A stretch of DNA of 40,333 nucleotides, from assembly GCA_024364805.1 (NCBI GenBank), contig CM044517.1:37491032-37531364 (forward strand), read 5' to 3'. Shown one piece after another: positions 11,138 to 18,957 of this stretch (positions are counted from its first letter, which is position 1; every line of letters begins with the position of its first letter). A program made the translations under genes and the position numbers. A model generated the notes under the pieces. That model worked only from the letters and a program-made list of their open reading frames with translations. It was not told the origin of the DNA and did not search any database. This stretch comes from Euprymna scolopes. Lineage: Eukaryota > Mollusca > Cephalopoda > Sepiida > Sepiolidae.

Positions 11138-11554
11138 CAGGGGGTGGGAACCCCAAGTCTGTGAGCCACATCTGGCCCTCAGGTAAATTTCGTCTTGCCC
11201 AGCAAATTAATAACTGGACTTTGATTATCCAATTATTATTAAAATAGGAATGGTTCGATTCAGGTTTATCCCTTAAAGACTTGAAACAATGAAAGATGTT
11301 GAATACATGTTTTGAGCAAGCATGAGATCACTCGTCTGTTGGTATGTTGTTCAATTCACTTATGAATGTTCAGATGATGCTGTTCAGTCAGTTTTACATA
11401 ACTACTACCAACTCGCAATAAAAGACAACTATTTTCAACAGGACTATTTGAGTTGAAAAACATTAATTTGCCTTATATTTAATATCATGGCTCTTCATCG
11501 ACACACTGCATAGCCAATTGGCTCCATCTCTCTCTAAAATGTTGCCAACCCCTG
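11138..11554. mobile_element. hAT-like MITE
   Basis: The left end CAGGGGGTGGGAACCCC and the right end, read on the minus strand as CAGGGGTTGGCAACATTTT, form the imperfect terminal inverted repeat typical of hAT elements. Near the left end is GAGCCACATCTGGCCCTCA, reminiscent of the TGCGGCCC motif of Charlie-like hAT elements. The flanking 8-mers TACGAGGC and AACAAGAC agree at only 5 of 8 positions, so any target duplication has decayed. The 417-bp body encodes no transposase, so it would have needed one in trans. Confidence 0.65.
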
Positions 11555-11599
11555 AACAAGACAAAGTTTATGTGCTGGAAAATATATATGCATGCATTT

Positions 11600-11722
11600 A
11601 TATTTATGGCTTAAGAGAAAGAGGGATAAATAAAGATCTGACCAAAGATAGGTTAGTTTAGTAGATAATTTCTAAAGGCCATCCAACACAACGACGACGA
11701 TGATGATGATGATGATGAATAT
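11600..11722 (+). mobile_element. LINE 3' terminus with trinucleotide tail
   Basis: A short frame reads LRERGINKDLTKDRLV, the final part of an endonuclease-RT polyprotein. It is followed by an ACGACG to GATGATGAT tail (11690-11718). The same protein end occurs at 20485-20515 before an insertion. The copy is only about 120 bp, a severe 5' truncation. Confidence 0.65.
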
Positions 11723-11819
11723 TTTAAAATAAGATGTTTCATCCAATTTTCTTTTACTAACAGATCAGCACTTCTAAATCTACTCAAGGATAACGACTAA
11801 TAAAATGGAATTATTACCA

Positions 11820-12130
11820 ATTGAAAGATGAAGAAGCTTGTGAGATGATTCAGAAAGATTACTGGAATGGACAAAGCTCAAATACTTATGAGAATGCTTC
11901 ATAAGAGGAATCTATTAATGTTGAATTTGAAGACAATCATGTTGTAATCTGAAGGGAAGCAGTATTGAGGTAATGTGTTCCACAGACGGAGAGCCCTTCA
12001 GTAGATCTGTTTATGGTCGTCTTGCCTGACACTAAGCACATGGAGGAAAAAGGAAAAGTTTTCTTTTTCGTTGTGGTAGCAAACCAAGTTCTTCTCACTA
12101 TATGGAATGCAAATAGGGTATTATTTCGTG
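11820..12130 (-). mobile_element. LINE 3' end fragment (FFPR family)
   Basis: On the minus strand about 12000-11930 codes LRLWNTLPQYCFPSDYN followed by MIVFKFN, the conserved C-terminal end of the same LINE family as 34150-35430. It is truncated and lies 110 bp from a second similar fragment. Confidence 0.6.
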
Positions 12131-12239
12131 TTTGTCAGAGAAACACACTGAAAAAAATCTATTAAAGCTAAAGAAAACAGAAGTGAAGGGGAAAAATTAT
12201 CTTATTTAATAGCTAGCCAGTTATCAAGGCTAACAATCA

Positions 12240-12480
12240 TTTGAGAATAATAGATGATTATTAATGGAGAGATTAAGAATATCAGGAGAGGATTGAGAAT
12301 CAGTAAAGTAAATCAACTTCGAATACTGTGGGGACAGTTCATGTTAACGCTGAATTTGAAAACGACTAGGTTGTAATGTGAAGGGAGGCATTTCAGAAGA
12401 AGCTCAGTTTCTGAAAGTTTTGCCTGACACGAGACACACGGACGAATAAAGGAAAGGTTTTTCTGTTCTTGTAGAAAAAC
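12240..12480 (-). mobile_element. LINE 3' end fragment (FFPR family)
   Basis: The minus frame contains LLKCLPSHYNLVVFKFSVN, matching the C-terminus of the fragment at 11820-12130. The two are in the same orientation and may be a duplication or two insertions. Confidence 0.5.
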
Positions 12481-13242
12481 GATTTCATTGCTTTTGATAT
12501 TCGTATTATTAAAAAATATGTTTTCGTTTAAGTGCAAAATTGAAAACAGATTTAATAAATCTAAAACTTTTATACAAAACTATTTTGTTTATATTTTATT
12601 TTTTGCTAAAAGGGATTTTTTTCTTCTTACTACTTTAAGTAAAAAAATCAAATCGATCCCTCATCGACCAATTCAACCTCCTAAAATATTCCTCGTTGGT
12701 GCATGGAATTCTGGAATAACTCAGACATCAGCAAATTGCTGTCTTATTAATGGAGTTCCTTACAGACAGCAACAATGGAAGAATTAATGGAATTTTGTTA
12801 AAGAATCGTTTACCATTTTTTTTTCCGTTAGAAGTAGTGAGTTTTATACCCTAAAGGTGTGTGCAGCGAAATGCTGAAGAATGGCGAATATAAATGGACA
12901 GACAGTTTTGCAGAGAAAATGAAAAAAAAGGAGAAAAGAAAAAAAAGTAGTTTTTCTTTTATTTCTTTTTCCTGTATATTTCTTTACTTTTTTCTTTATT
13001 TTTACATGGAGACATCTCAGATTCTAACGTTTTTGTTTTTCTTTTTATCAGCAATATTGAAAAAGTCTTTTAATAGAAGCGACGAAACGTCTATAAACAA
13101 ATTTCAATTTTCCCTTTTCATTTTCGTTTTCATTATGTTGGATTGTTCATTCCATAACTGTCATAATTTCTCTCCCCTTGGCTGAACACTTTACATTAAA
13201 ACTGTATTTACACGTCATTACCGTGCAACTGACCTGCTAGAC
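12481..13242. other. Unassigned sequence
   Basis: Two plus frames (12488-12787, 12859-13185) are open for about 100 residues but are Lys/Phe/Ser-rich and match no family I recognise; 12920-13150 is low-complexity TTTC/GAAA sequence. I see no other feature. Confidence 0.4.
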
Positions 13243-13256
13243 AAGGGGTTAACATT
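13243..13256. repeat. Target-site duplication, left copy
   Basis: AAGGGGTTAACATT occurs here and again exactly at 14114-14127, bracketing the Penelope-like insertion. Confidence 0.75.
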
Positions 13257-13300
13257 TATTGAGATTGCCAGACTGACTTCCTCATCTTGGTTGTTAGAGT

Positions 13301-13342
13301 CACAACGTTTCGCCCGTTTTGCCCTCCGGCCTTCATCAGGTG
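13301..13342 (-). ncRNA. Hammerhead ribozyme motif, left arm
   Basis: On the minus strand: CAC, CTGATGA, a stem II of GCC/GGGC type with a long loop, GAAA, then CGTT and GTG. CAC and GTG pair as stem I. ACGT between GAAA and the predicted cut is self-complementary, giving the minimal stem III typical of Penelope hammerheads, which are thought to act as dimers. All core residues are present in this copy. Confidence 0.7.
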
Positions 13343-13445
13343 TTTTGTATCGAACTGGGGAACCGTTTGTTAGGAGTCTCGAACCTAACTCTGGGACATA
13401 GTTGCTGATTCTCTGTTTTGAATGTTACTTTTCACTGCCTTCGTT

Positions 13446-13514
13446 CAGGATTGAACTCAGTACCTTTGGGTAACTGTAAACTTTGATACAACGTCTAGGA
13501 CCATTCAGCCATAT
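13446..13514 (-). promoter_or_regulatory. tRNA-like Pol III A/B boxes, left arm
   Basis: On the minus strand ATGGCTGAATGGTCC (A-box-like, about 13514-13499) is followed about 54 bases on by GAGTTCAATCC (B-box-like, 13458-13448). It mirrors the copy at 13776-13840. Confidence 0.45.
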
Positions 13515-13550
13515 GTCACTAGGACAATTCTTAGTTGTTTTTTTGTTAAC

Positions 13551-13721
13551 CATCGCCCCCTATGGGATGAAGTAAAAATAATAAACAGAGAGACCAACTG
13601 GAAAGTGAGAAAACTTAAAGAAACAGCTCACATGCTCGGACATAACAACCTACTGAGCAAACCAAGCGTAGAGCTGAATGCAATTTGGACACCTCTAATA
13701 GAGAGAGAAAACCTTGAATAA
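13551..13721 (+). pseudogene. Penelope-like ORF 3' end (GIY-YIG region)
   Basis: The frame from about 13551 to the TAA at 13719-13721 reads WDEVKIINRE, then WKVRKLKE, then ELNAIWTPLIERENLE. Penelope-like elements end with a GIY-YIG endonuclease whose last part has a conserved acidic/Asn segment, an R(K)LKEA-like helix and a terminal IW..LI. This piece covers only that end, about 57 codons; the RT and the GIY-YIG catalytic residues lie upstream and are missing. Within the piece the frame is open to its natural stop. Confidence 0.7.
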
Positions 13722-13775
13722 CAACATAGGTTTGACATTAACAAAAAAACAACTAAGAATTGTCCTAGTGACATA

Positions 13776-13840
13776 TGGCCGAGTGGTCCTAGATGGTGTA
13801 TCAAAGTTTACAGTTACCCAAAGGTGCTGAGTTCAATCCT
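13776..13840 (+). promoter_or_regulatory. tRNA-like Pol III A/B boxes, right arm
   Basis: TGGCCGAGTGGTCC (13776-13789) is a near-perfect tRNA A box of the Leu/Ser type, and GAGTTCAATCCT (13829-13840) resembles a B box. The spacing of about 54 bases suits a tRNA or tRNA-derived SINE head. It is kept in both arms, so it belonged to the element before inversion. Function as a promoter is inference. Confidence 0.5.
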
Positions 13841-13989
13841 GAATGAAGGCAGTGAAAAGTAACATTCAAAACAGAGAATCAGCAACTATGTCCCAAAGCC
13901 TAGCTGGAGTCCGAACACAGTACCCCCGTAATAATAATAAAGGGTTAGGTCCGAGACTCCTAACAAACGGTTCTCCGTTTGATACAAAA

Positions 13990-14031
13990 CACCTGATAAA
14001 GGCCAGAGGGCAAAACGGCCGAAACGTTGTG
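13990..14031 (+). ncRNA. Hammerhead ribozyme motif, right arm
   Basis: CAC (13990-13992), CTGATAA (13993-13999), stem II GGCC/GGCC (14001-14004/14017-14020), GAAA (14021-14024), CGTT and GTG (14029-14031). It equals the left-arm motif except that the core reads CTGATAA instead of CTGATGA, a change at the essential G8 position, so this copy is probably inactive. Confidence 0.65.
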
Positions 14032-14113
14032 ACTATAACAATCAAGATGAGGAAGTCAGTCCGACAATCTCAATAAATGAAAACACCTCAACTCAAAAAT
14101 ACAGACAATTACT

Positions 14114-14127
14114 AAGGGGTTAACATT
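14114..14127. repeat. Target-site duplication, right copy
   Basis: Exact copy of 13243-13256 (AAGGGGTTAACATT). Confidence 0.75.
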
Positions 14128-14250
14128 ACAAAACCTGCAGTTTTAAGTTCGGATTATTTGGTAGCTAAGCAAGTTCTTTGAATCGACGACGAGTCTTGTT
14201 TATAGATAAATTAATAATATTATTTCTTTTTTGGTCTCTTATTTAATTAT

Positions 14251-15058
14251 ACTAGCAGCTTAACCCTTACTGTTCATAAATTTATGTGCATATGCATATA
14301 TATATTAAAAAGTTTGACTCATGTCCAGGTAACCTACATCCAAAATTTCAAGTGTTTAGACCCAAAATTGGTGGAGGACTTTGGTAGATTCTGCAAAGGT
14401 CAACTCTTTCAACATTGACCTTTTGACAGACAAATTTTCGCCTAAAAACTGATTAAAAAGCTTGCTACCTGTATGGATACCCTTTATGTAAAATTTCAAA
14501 TGTTTAGACCCAAAATTGTCTGAATTGTTTGCTAGAGACAGCAAAGGTAAAAATCTTTTGAACTTTGACCCCTTGGCAGCCAAATTTTTGGCCAAAAACC
14601 GATTAAAAAGCTTGCTCTATGTCTGAATACATTTTATGTAAAATTTCAAATGTTCAGACCAAAAACTGGCTGAATAATTTGGTAGAGACCGCAGAGGTCA
14701 ATTTTTTTAAACTTTGACCCCAATTATAACCACTTAACATTTATTGTTTTGGGCTCAAATCAAGTGAAAAAGTTTGATACATATCCAAGTGACCTACATC
14801 TAAAATTTCAAGTGTTTAAGCCTAAATTGGCGGATGAGTTTGGTAGAGTTTTCAAATGTCAAATCATTAAACTTTGACCCCTTGACAACCAAATTTCTAG
14901 CCGAAAACCAATTAAAAAGATTTTACCAAATTTCAATACTCCTTATGTCAAATCTCAAGTCTGTAGACTGAAAATTGCCAGGGTAGTTTGGCAGGGAAAT
15001 GTACACACACAAACACATGCACACAGACAGACAATTTCACTTTTATAGATATATAGAT
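14251..15058 (+). mobile_element. Helentron/HINE-like non-autonomous element 2
   Basis: It begins ACTAGCAGCTTAACCCTTA and ends TTTTATAGATATATAGAT after a CACACAGACAGACA run (15020-15032). The interior is a tandem array (14308-15000). The ACTAGC(A/T)GC..ACCC start with a TATATAGAT end is a form I know from many invertebrate Helentron-derived repeats; the assignment is from memory of that pattern, not a search. It has no coding capacity. Confidence 0.6.
14308..15000. repeat. Tandem array, about 150-bp unit, 5 copies
   Basis: Units start near 14312, 14460, 14611, 14769 and 14920, spaced 148-158 bp. Each contains AAATTTCAA(A/G)TGTTTAGACC, GGTAGAG and AAACTTTGACCCC(T)TGGCA-like blocks followed by CCGATTAAAAAG. 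Copies are diverged by roughly 15-25%, so the array is old or evolves unit by unit. Confidence 0.9.
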
Positions 15059-15094
15059 TAGTTATCCACAGAGAGAGACTGTTTTGCTGTTGCA

Positions 15095-15160
15095 CAAGCC
15101 AGGATCGAAACTCGATCGTTCAGATGACAGTTGTTACTCCTAACTACTTGGCCAGCATTC
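15095..15160 (-). repeat. tRNA-derived SINE head
   Basis: On the minus strand TGGCCAAGTAGTTAGG (A-box-like, near 15153-15138) precedes GAGTTTCGATCC (B-box-like, near 15113-15102). The spacing and sequence resemble a Lys/Arg-type tRNA head. Cephalopod SINE families with tRNA-derived heads (such as SK, OR1 and OR2) are known; I cannot tell which this is. Confidence 0.5.
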
Positions 15161-15289
15161 GGCATTTGCTAAGAGTAAGTGAAATCTTAGTGTAAATATA
15201 ATCAATTTTTTTAGATCTCCATTTGCTTGCACAAAAGGTACTGCCAGACAAAGCATATTTCCATTGAGATGCAAAGGGCTACTGTGATA

Positions 15290-15600
15290 GGGTCCATATT
15301 TATAGAAGGGTAGCTTTAGTGGAGAGTTGAGAATCGAGATGCTTTTTTACATTTCGTTAACATTTTTACATGTTGACACGGTCATAGAAACAAGAAGCAA
15401 GGAGAGATTTGCAAAGATTCTAGGAAAGAAGCGATTTTAGTAAAAGTTTTCCGGCATCTAGGGACCTCTACAATGAAGATGTGTGATTTTGCTGTTTGGG
15501 TAGGTCGGAGGTGTTTACACTGAACAGTATACAAGTGAAGTAAGTTTATCAAAGCACATTCCATGGAAGTACTTGTAAAACAAACACTGGGTTACAACAA
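15290..15600 (+). repeat. Dispersed repeat, copy 1 (ATCTAGGGACCTCTACA family)
   Basis: It aligns with 22700-23000 over about 250 bp: shared ATCGAGATG/AACGAGATG, a GGAAAGAAG(C/T) block, then ATCTAGGGACCTCTACA(A/C)TGAAG and GTTTACACTGAACAG/ATTTACATCATGCACCAG. No domain is recognised; it is possibly part of a long retroelement. Confidence 0.6.
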
Positions 15601-16040
15601 TGAGACTATGTGACAGGGACTAAAACTGGGCAGACAATGGTCTGTTTTCTTTAAGCTTTTTTCCCTTAATATTAGCTTTTCCCAACCTCCACCCATCCCT
15701 CTTTTTAGCTATTACTCTTTTCACTTCGACCTGTCCTCTTCTTTCTTTCTTCTCCTTTCTACTCTCATTACTACATCTTCTTGGTCTCCCTACTTTTCTT
15801 TCATTACTACCTCTTCTCACTCCCTCCCTTTCCACCTATTTTGATCATTTCAGTATTCTTTTGCATGGATTCATCCATTTTACTTCCACCTGAAAAGAAA
15901 ATGCCTTCTGATTATGGAGTAAAATGTTTCTTAAAAAATTCGAATGGAAAAAGCAGTTACAATTTTCTTTTCTTTACAATGAAGCAGAAAAAGCTCTAAT
16001 AGTAAAATCACTTCCATTTAAAATAAAGGCATCCAATAGA
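15601..16040. other. Polypyrimidine stretch and unassigned DNA
   Basis: 15650-15840 is strongly C/T-rich on the plus strand. The two frames across it (Arg/Lys/Glu on minus, Phe/Pro/Leu on plus) are products of that bias. Confidence 0.5.
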
Positions 16041-16190
16041 ATGAAGAATAAGGCTGGCTGTGTATCGAACCCACTTAAGATATGAAAAGACGAGTTGTGA
16101 TTGGTTGATACAGATAGATTCAGATGCTTTCATTAGCCAATTGGTAGAAATTAGCATTCAGTTCAAATATCCACAAAAATAACCCTGGAA
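16040..16190 (+). repeat. Dispersed repeat pair, copy 1
   Basis: It aligns with 17485-17590: (A)AAAGACGAGTTGTGATTGGTTGATA against AAAGGACGAATTGTTATTGGTTAATA, then AGCCAATTGGTAG against ATTGGTTAATTG. A tRNA B-box-like GGGTTCGATAC lies just upstream on the minus strand (16060-16070). Confidence 0.45.
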
Positions 16191-16229
16191 ATAAAGAGTA
16201 CCGTATTTATATTCCACAACGACGGAATT

Positions 16230-16640
16230 AAATATAGATCATCAGCAGCAGCAGCAGCATCACTACCACCACATTATCATCAAGTTTTGATTTTTAATTT
16301 ATACATGTGTTTCGGTTGGGAGAAAAACAGGCAATGCCTAGTGCCTGCTTTCTATGTGGGCTGATCCAAAGAGTTGATATCAGTCATGCTACATGCAATC
16401 AAATCACTTCTTACACACTCGAGCCAGGTTTTGTCCAGTCTACTATGCTCTTTAGTGCCTAGAATATCCAGGCGTGTTATGGATTTGATGCTATAAGAGA
16501 CACATGGCAAAATCAAGACATCCGAAACCACACTAGTACCAAGCTTTTGATGAAGCATGGTTGAAGGGATATTTTCCTTCAATTCTCTGCTATGCATCCA
16601 CTTGATCATGGCAAAGTCATTCCGCAAAAAATATTATAGA
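16230..16640 (-). mobile_element. LINE ORF 3' end with open 91-codon frame
   Basis: The minus frame 16627-16352 reads through the end of an endonuclease-RT polyprotein: an AMIKWMHS segment (like the MIRWI block of relatives), then LDKTWLECVRSDLIAC, matching the conserved GRP.KTW.ECVR.D segment, then INSLDQ, the usual D..DR block. Untranslated sequence follows, with a CTGCTGCTGATGATG-type tail (16259-16230). The central GRP motif is altered and the rest of the ORF is missing, so it is inactive, though its frame is cleaner than its neighbours'. Confidence 0.75.
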
Positions 16641-16799
16641 TCAGAATCTTACAAAATATGATGGTTTGAAAAGCAAGAATAATCGCTTAGTGTTTGTATG
16701 GCAAATGTTGTAACTATTTATGTGTTCATCATTTTTTCATTCCCTAATTAAAACATGTCCTGATTCAGATGAATTATTTAGTTTGTTTTTAACTTTTAA

Positions 16800-17300
16800 T
16801 TGAGAAAACTTGCAAAAACTACAAGTGACGAACGTCATCTCCTTCATAGATGTAAATCAACAGCTGAACGACTAAAGTCAAGGGGAAGCTTCCTAAGCCA
16901 TATTGAGTCTCTCACAACATCTCAGGAAAGACGCAGGCTATGGCTGTAGATCAGACGACTGGAGAATCCTCCCTCTTTCTTTACTGATATGGGAATTCCT
17001 CTTCTGAGGCACTCTCTCCTTGCTGAGAAGCACTCTGAGTTCAGTGAAAAATATCAAACCATCTGAGAATGTAAAAAAGGTGATCAAAAGTTGTTATGAC
17101 TAGACTGGGCTACAAAACCGACTGAACCATTTGCAAACGTGAAGAGCAGAACCTACAACACTACATTGTCTGCCCTCTACTAGCTGGAAAGATCTTGCAG
17201 AATGCAACAAAAATGCTAAGGACTGAGTAAAAATGTGGAAAACTGTTATATGACCACATGATTCAAAAACATGGAAAGGAGAACTTTTAAAAGTATTAAT
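16800..17300 (+). mobile_element. LINE ORF fragment
   Basis: A frame reading STAERLKSRGSFLSHIESL (about 16857-16913), then PPSFFTDMGIP (about 16965-16997) and a Cys/His-rich KREEQNLQHYIVCPLL (about 17138-17185) matches the tail of a non-LTR retroelement polyprotein; the last block is the CxC..(E)QNxxHxxxCP zinc-binding end. At least three frame changes and stops interrupt it. Confidence 0.6.
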
Positions 17301-17484
17301 AAGTAAGCGTTTTTATCTGATATTGGCTGCGAATGTGATTATTTTCATTTTATTTTCATTTATTTATTAAATCTATTCTGTCGCTTTATCTCAAACTATT
17401 GTTGTTTGTTTATAAATATATGTTTGAAATTTAAAAAGTATATGAATACCAATGATAAATGACGAATAGGTACAATTACACTGA

Positions 17485-17590
17485 CTTAATAAGCATAAAA
17501 GGACGAATTGTTATTGGTTAATATGAGCAGAATGAGATGCATCCATTGGTTAATTGAAAGAAAGGAGTATTTGGTTCCAATACTCACAGG
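17485..17590 (+). repeat. Dispersed repeat pair, copy 2
   Basis: Partner of 16040-16190, about 1.4 kb away and in the same orientation. Confidence 0.45.
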
Positions 17591-17769
17591 AAAATGCATC
17601 GAAAAAATACTACAAAATTGTTTAGCCACTCATTAGGCTTGACAATGATACCAGATCCGAAATCGTCATTGCCATCGTCATTATATTTAACATGCGTTTA
17701 TATGCTGACTTGTGTTGGACGAGAATATGAAGACGAGGCCAGTTTTAAACTGATTGGACAGATTTTTTA

Positions 17770-17960
17770 AAAATTGAGACCAACACCTCAAGGGAGCTCT
17801 GCACATGCTCAATTAGAAGATGTGAGGGATAAATGGAGGGAGCGAAGGAGAGAGGAATGGATATTAAATAATAAAGAGAGAGAGAGAAATGGAGAGAAAA
17901 AGAGGGAAAGAGAAAGGAAGAAAGATTTAAATGGAAAAGAAGGCAGTAAAGTGGGGGGTA
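17770..17960. repeat. Purine-rich (GA/GAAA) tract
   Basis: 17815-17950 is almost entirely A and G on the plus strand. The open frame 17774-17965, very rich in Arg/Lys/Glu, follows from this composition and is not taken as a gene. Confidence 0.6.
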
Positions 17961-18379
17961 TGTAAACAGTTTCTTGATACTGTGAAGACAGTGAAACTAT
18001 TCAATCCATTGGCCTCATATTTTTGCTTCAATGTAATCTGTAACTTATAATAAAGCTTTGAAACGTTTTAATAGATTTCAATTTTTAATATATCACTAGC
18101 TGGGAGACATGACGTTACACAGGATTGAATAAAGGTTACTACTGTGTACTTTTTCGCTATACTCATAACATCATATTACTTTGTATTATTGGGATTATTC
18201 AGACTACTGTTCTCATCTTGAGTGTTATTCTTTTGGCAAATGTAACCTTCAGGTGTATCTTGTCGAACTCAGGAATCTTTTTTTGGCACTTAGAAGTCTG
18301 GATGGAATTTTGAACGGAACTCTATATTTAATCCACAGAGGTAGCATGGTCTTGTTCCAGCAGTCATGCCAGATAGACG

Positions 18380-18470
18380 TCTTAATTCACAGTTGTATTC
18401 TTAGTATTGCCAGCACTAAAGATTGAACCATCCAATCTCCAGAAGAGAGTCACAACTGAATTTTATTTAG
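18380..18470 (-). repeat. SINE-like fragment (family of 35.6 kb)
   Basis: On the minus strand it reads GTTGTGACTCTCTTCTGGAG and then a B-box-like GATGGTTCAATCTTTAGTGC. This matches TTGTAAGTTACACATTTCTG..GATTTAATCCTCAGTGC at 35681-35726. The short inverted repeat ACAGTTGT...ACAACTG (18389 and 18452) may mark a small foldback. Confidence 0.5.
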
Positions 18471-18599
18471 GAATTAATTTGTTACACTGCAGGTCCTTGC
18501 AGACTATATTTCTTTGTTTTTACTTTCTCCTTCTTTCTTTTCTCCTTAACTAGTCGGAAGAAGCAGAAAAGTTGGGCAATTCTCTCGAATTAGAGCCTT

Positions 18600-18880
18600 G
18601 TACATATGGTTAAAATTTTATTAGAATCGGATATACATATTTGAAATTTTAAGGAAGGGATCCGTTCCGATGGTTCACTTAAAGTGGCAGCATGTAAATA
18701 TTCAGCACATCGATTGTAGCGTAGAGATCCAGTACCACTCCCATTATCTTCCCTGAAAAATGTTATACACGGGATATAAATTTTATCAAAATAGGATATA
18801 CTCGTATTCGAAGTTTTGAAAAAGGTTCGGCACCCATACCTCACTTAGGCAAGGGACACTTAGATATTCAGAAACACTTC
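18600..18880. repeat. Tandem core, about 161-bp unit, 2 copies
   Basis: Units near 18600 and 18761 share AAATTTTAT(T/C)A(G/A)AAT(C/A)GGATATAC, TTGAA(A/G)TTTT, CCTCACTTA/GTTCACTTA and TATTCAG. A third partial unit may start near 18900 (TTTTATACATC). Confidence 0.75.
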
Positions 18881-18957
18881 CATTGTCCACCCATGAAAAT
18901 TTTATACATCAAACACACACATACGCACAGACATTGAGTTTTAAATATAAAGATGTT

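Larger units (their letters stand above)
13253..13549 (-). repeat. Inverted pLTR arm (left)
   Basis: This is the reverse complement of 13738-14079 over its whole length, from CATTTATTGAGATTG outward to TTAGTTGTTTTTTTGTTAA inward. The right arm is longer, mainly by a block of about 45 bases with a (TAA)n stretch near 13903-13948. Confidence 0.85.
13738..14079 (+). repeat. Direct pLTR arm (right)
   Basis: This arm follows the ORF stop, where a Penelope 3' pLTR belongs. It contains the tRNA-like boxes (13776-13840) and the hammerhead (13990-14031). The extra stretch 14080-14113 before the target duplication is the likely 3' tail. Confidence 0.8.
13257..14113 (+). mobile_element. Penelope-like element, short, with inverted pLTR arms
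   Basis: The structure is an inverted arm (13253-13549), a residual ORF end (13551-13721) and a direct arm (13738-14079), all between exact 14-bp direct repeats. The ORF end resembles the C-terminal GIY-YIG endonuclease region of Penelope-like retroelements. Penelope elements are known to carry terminal pLTR repeats, often with an inverted 5' copy, and hammerhead motifs within the pLTR; all three are seen here. The 5' part of the ORF (the RT) is absent, so this is a severely 5'-truncated insertion. The arms are still about 85-90% alike by eye, so it is younger than most elements in the window. Confidence 0.8.
18094..18957 (+). mobile_element. Helentron/HINE-like non-autonomous element 3
   Basis: It begins CACTAGCTGGGAGACATGACG and ends TTTTAAATATAAAGATG after a CACACACATACGCACAGACA run (18912-18932), the same plan as the elements at 8342 and 14251. 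It contains a two-copy tandem core (18600-18880) and a SINE-like piece (18380-18470) that seems to have inserted. No protein is encoded. Confidence 0.5.

Noticed and set aside
12859-13185. 108-codon frame with hydrophobic stretches
   Set aside because: Low-complexity TTTC/GAAA sequence; no signal peptide or domain I can defend.
17774-17965. 63-codon Arg/Lys/Glu-rich frame
   Set aside because: Caused by a GAGAAA purine tract; no recognisable basic-domain protein.
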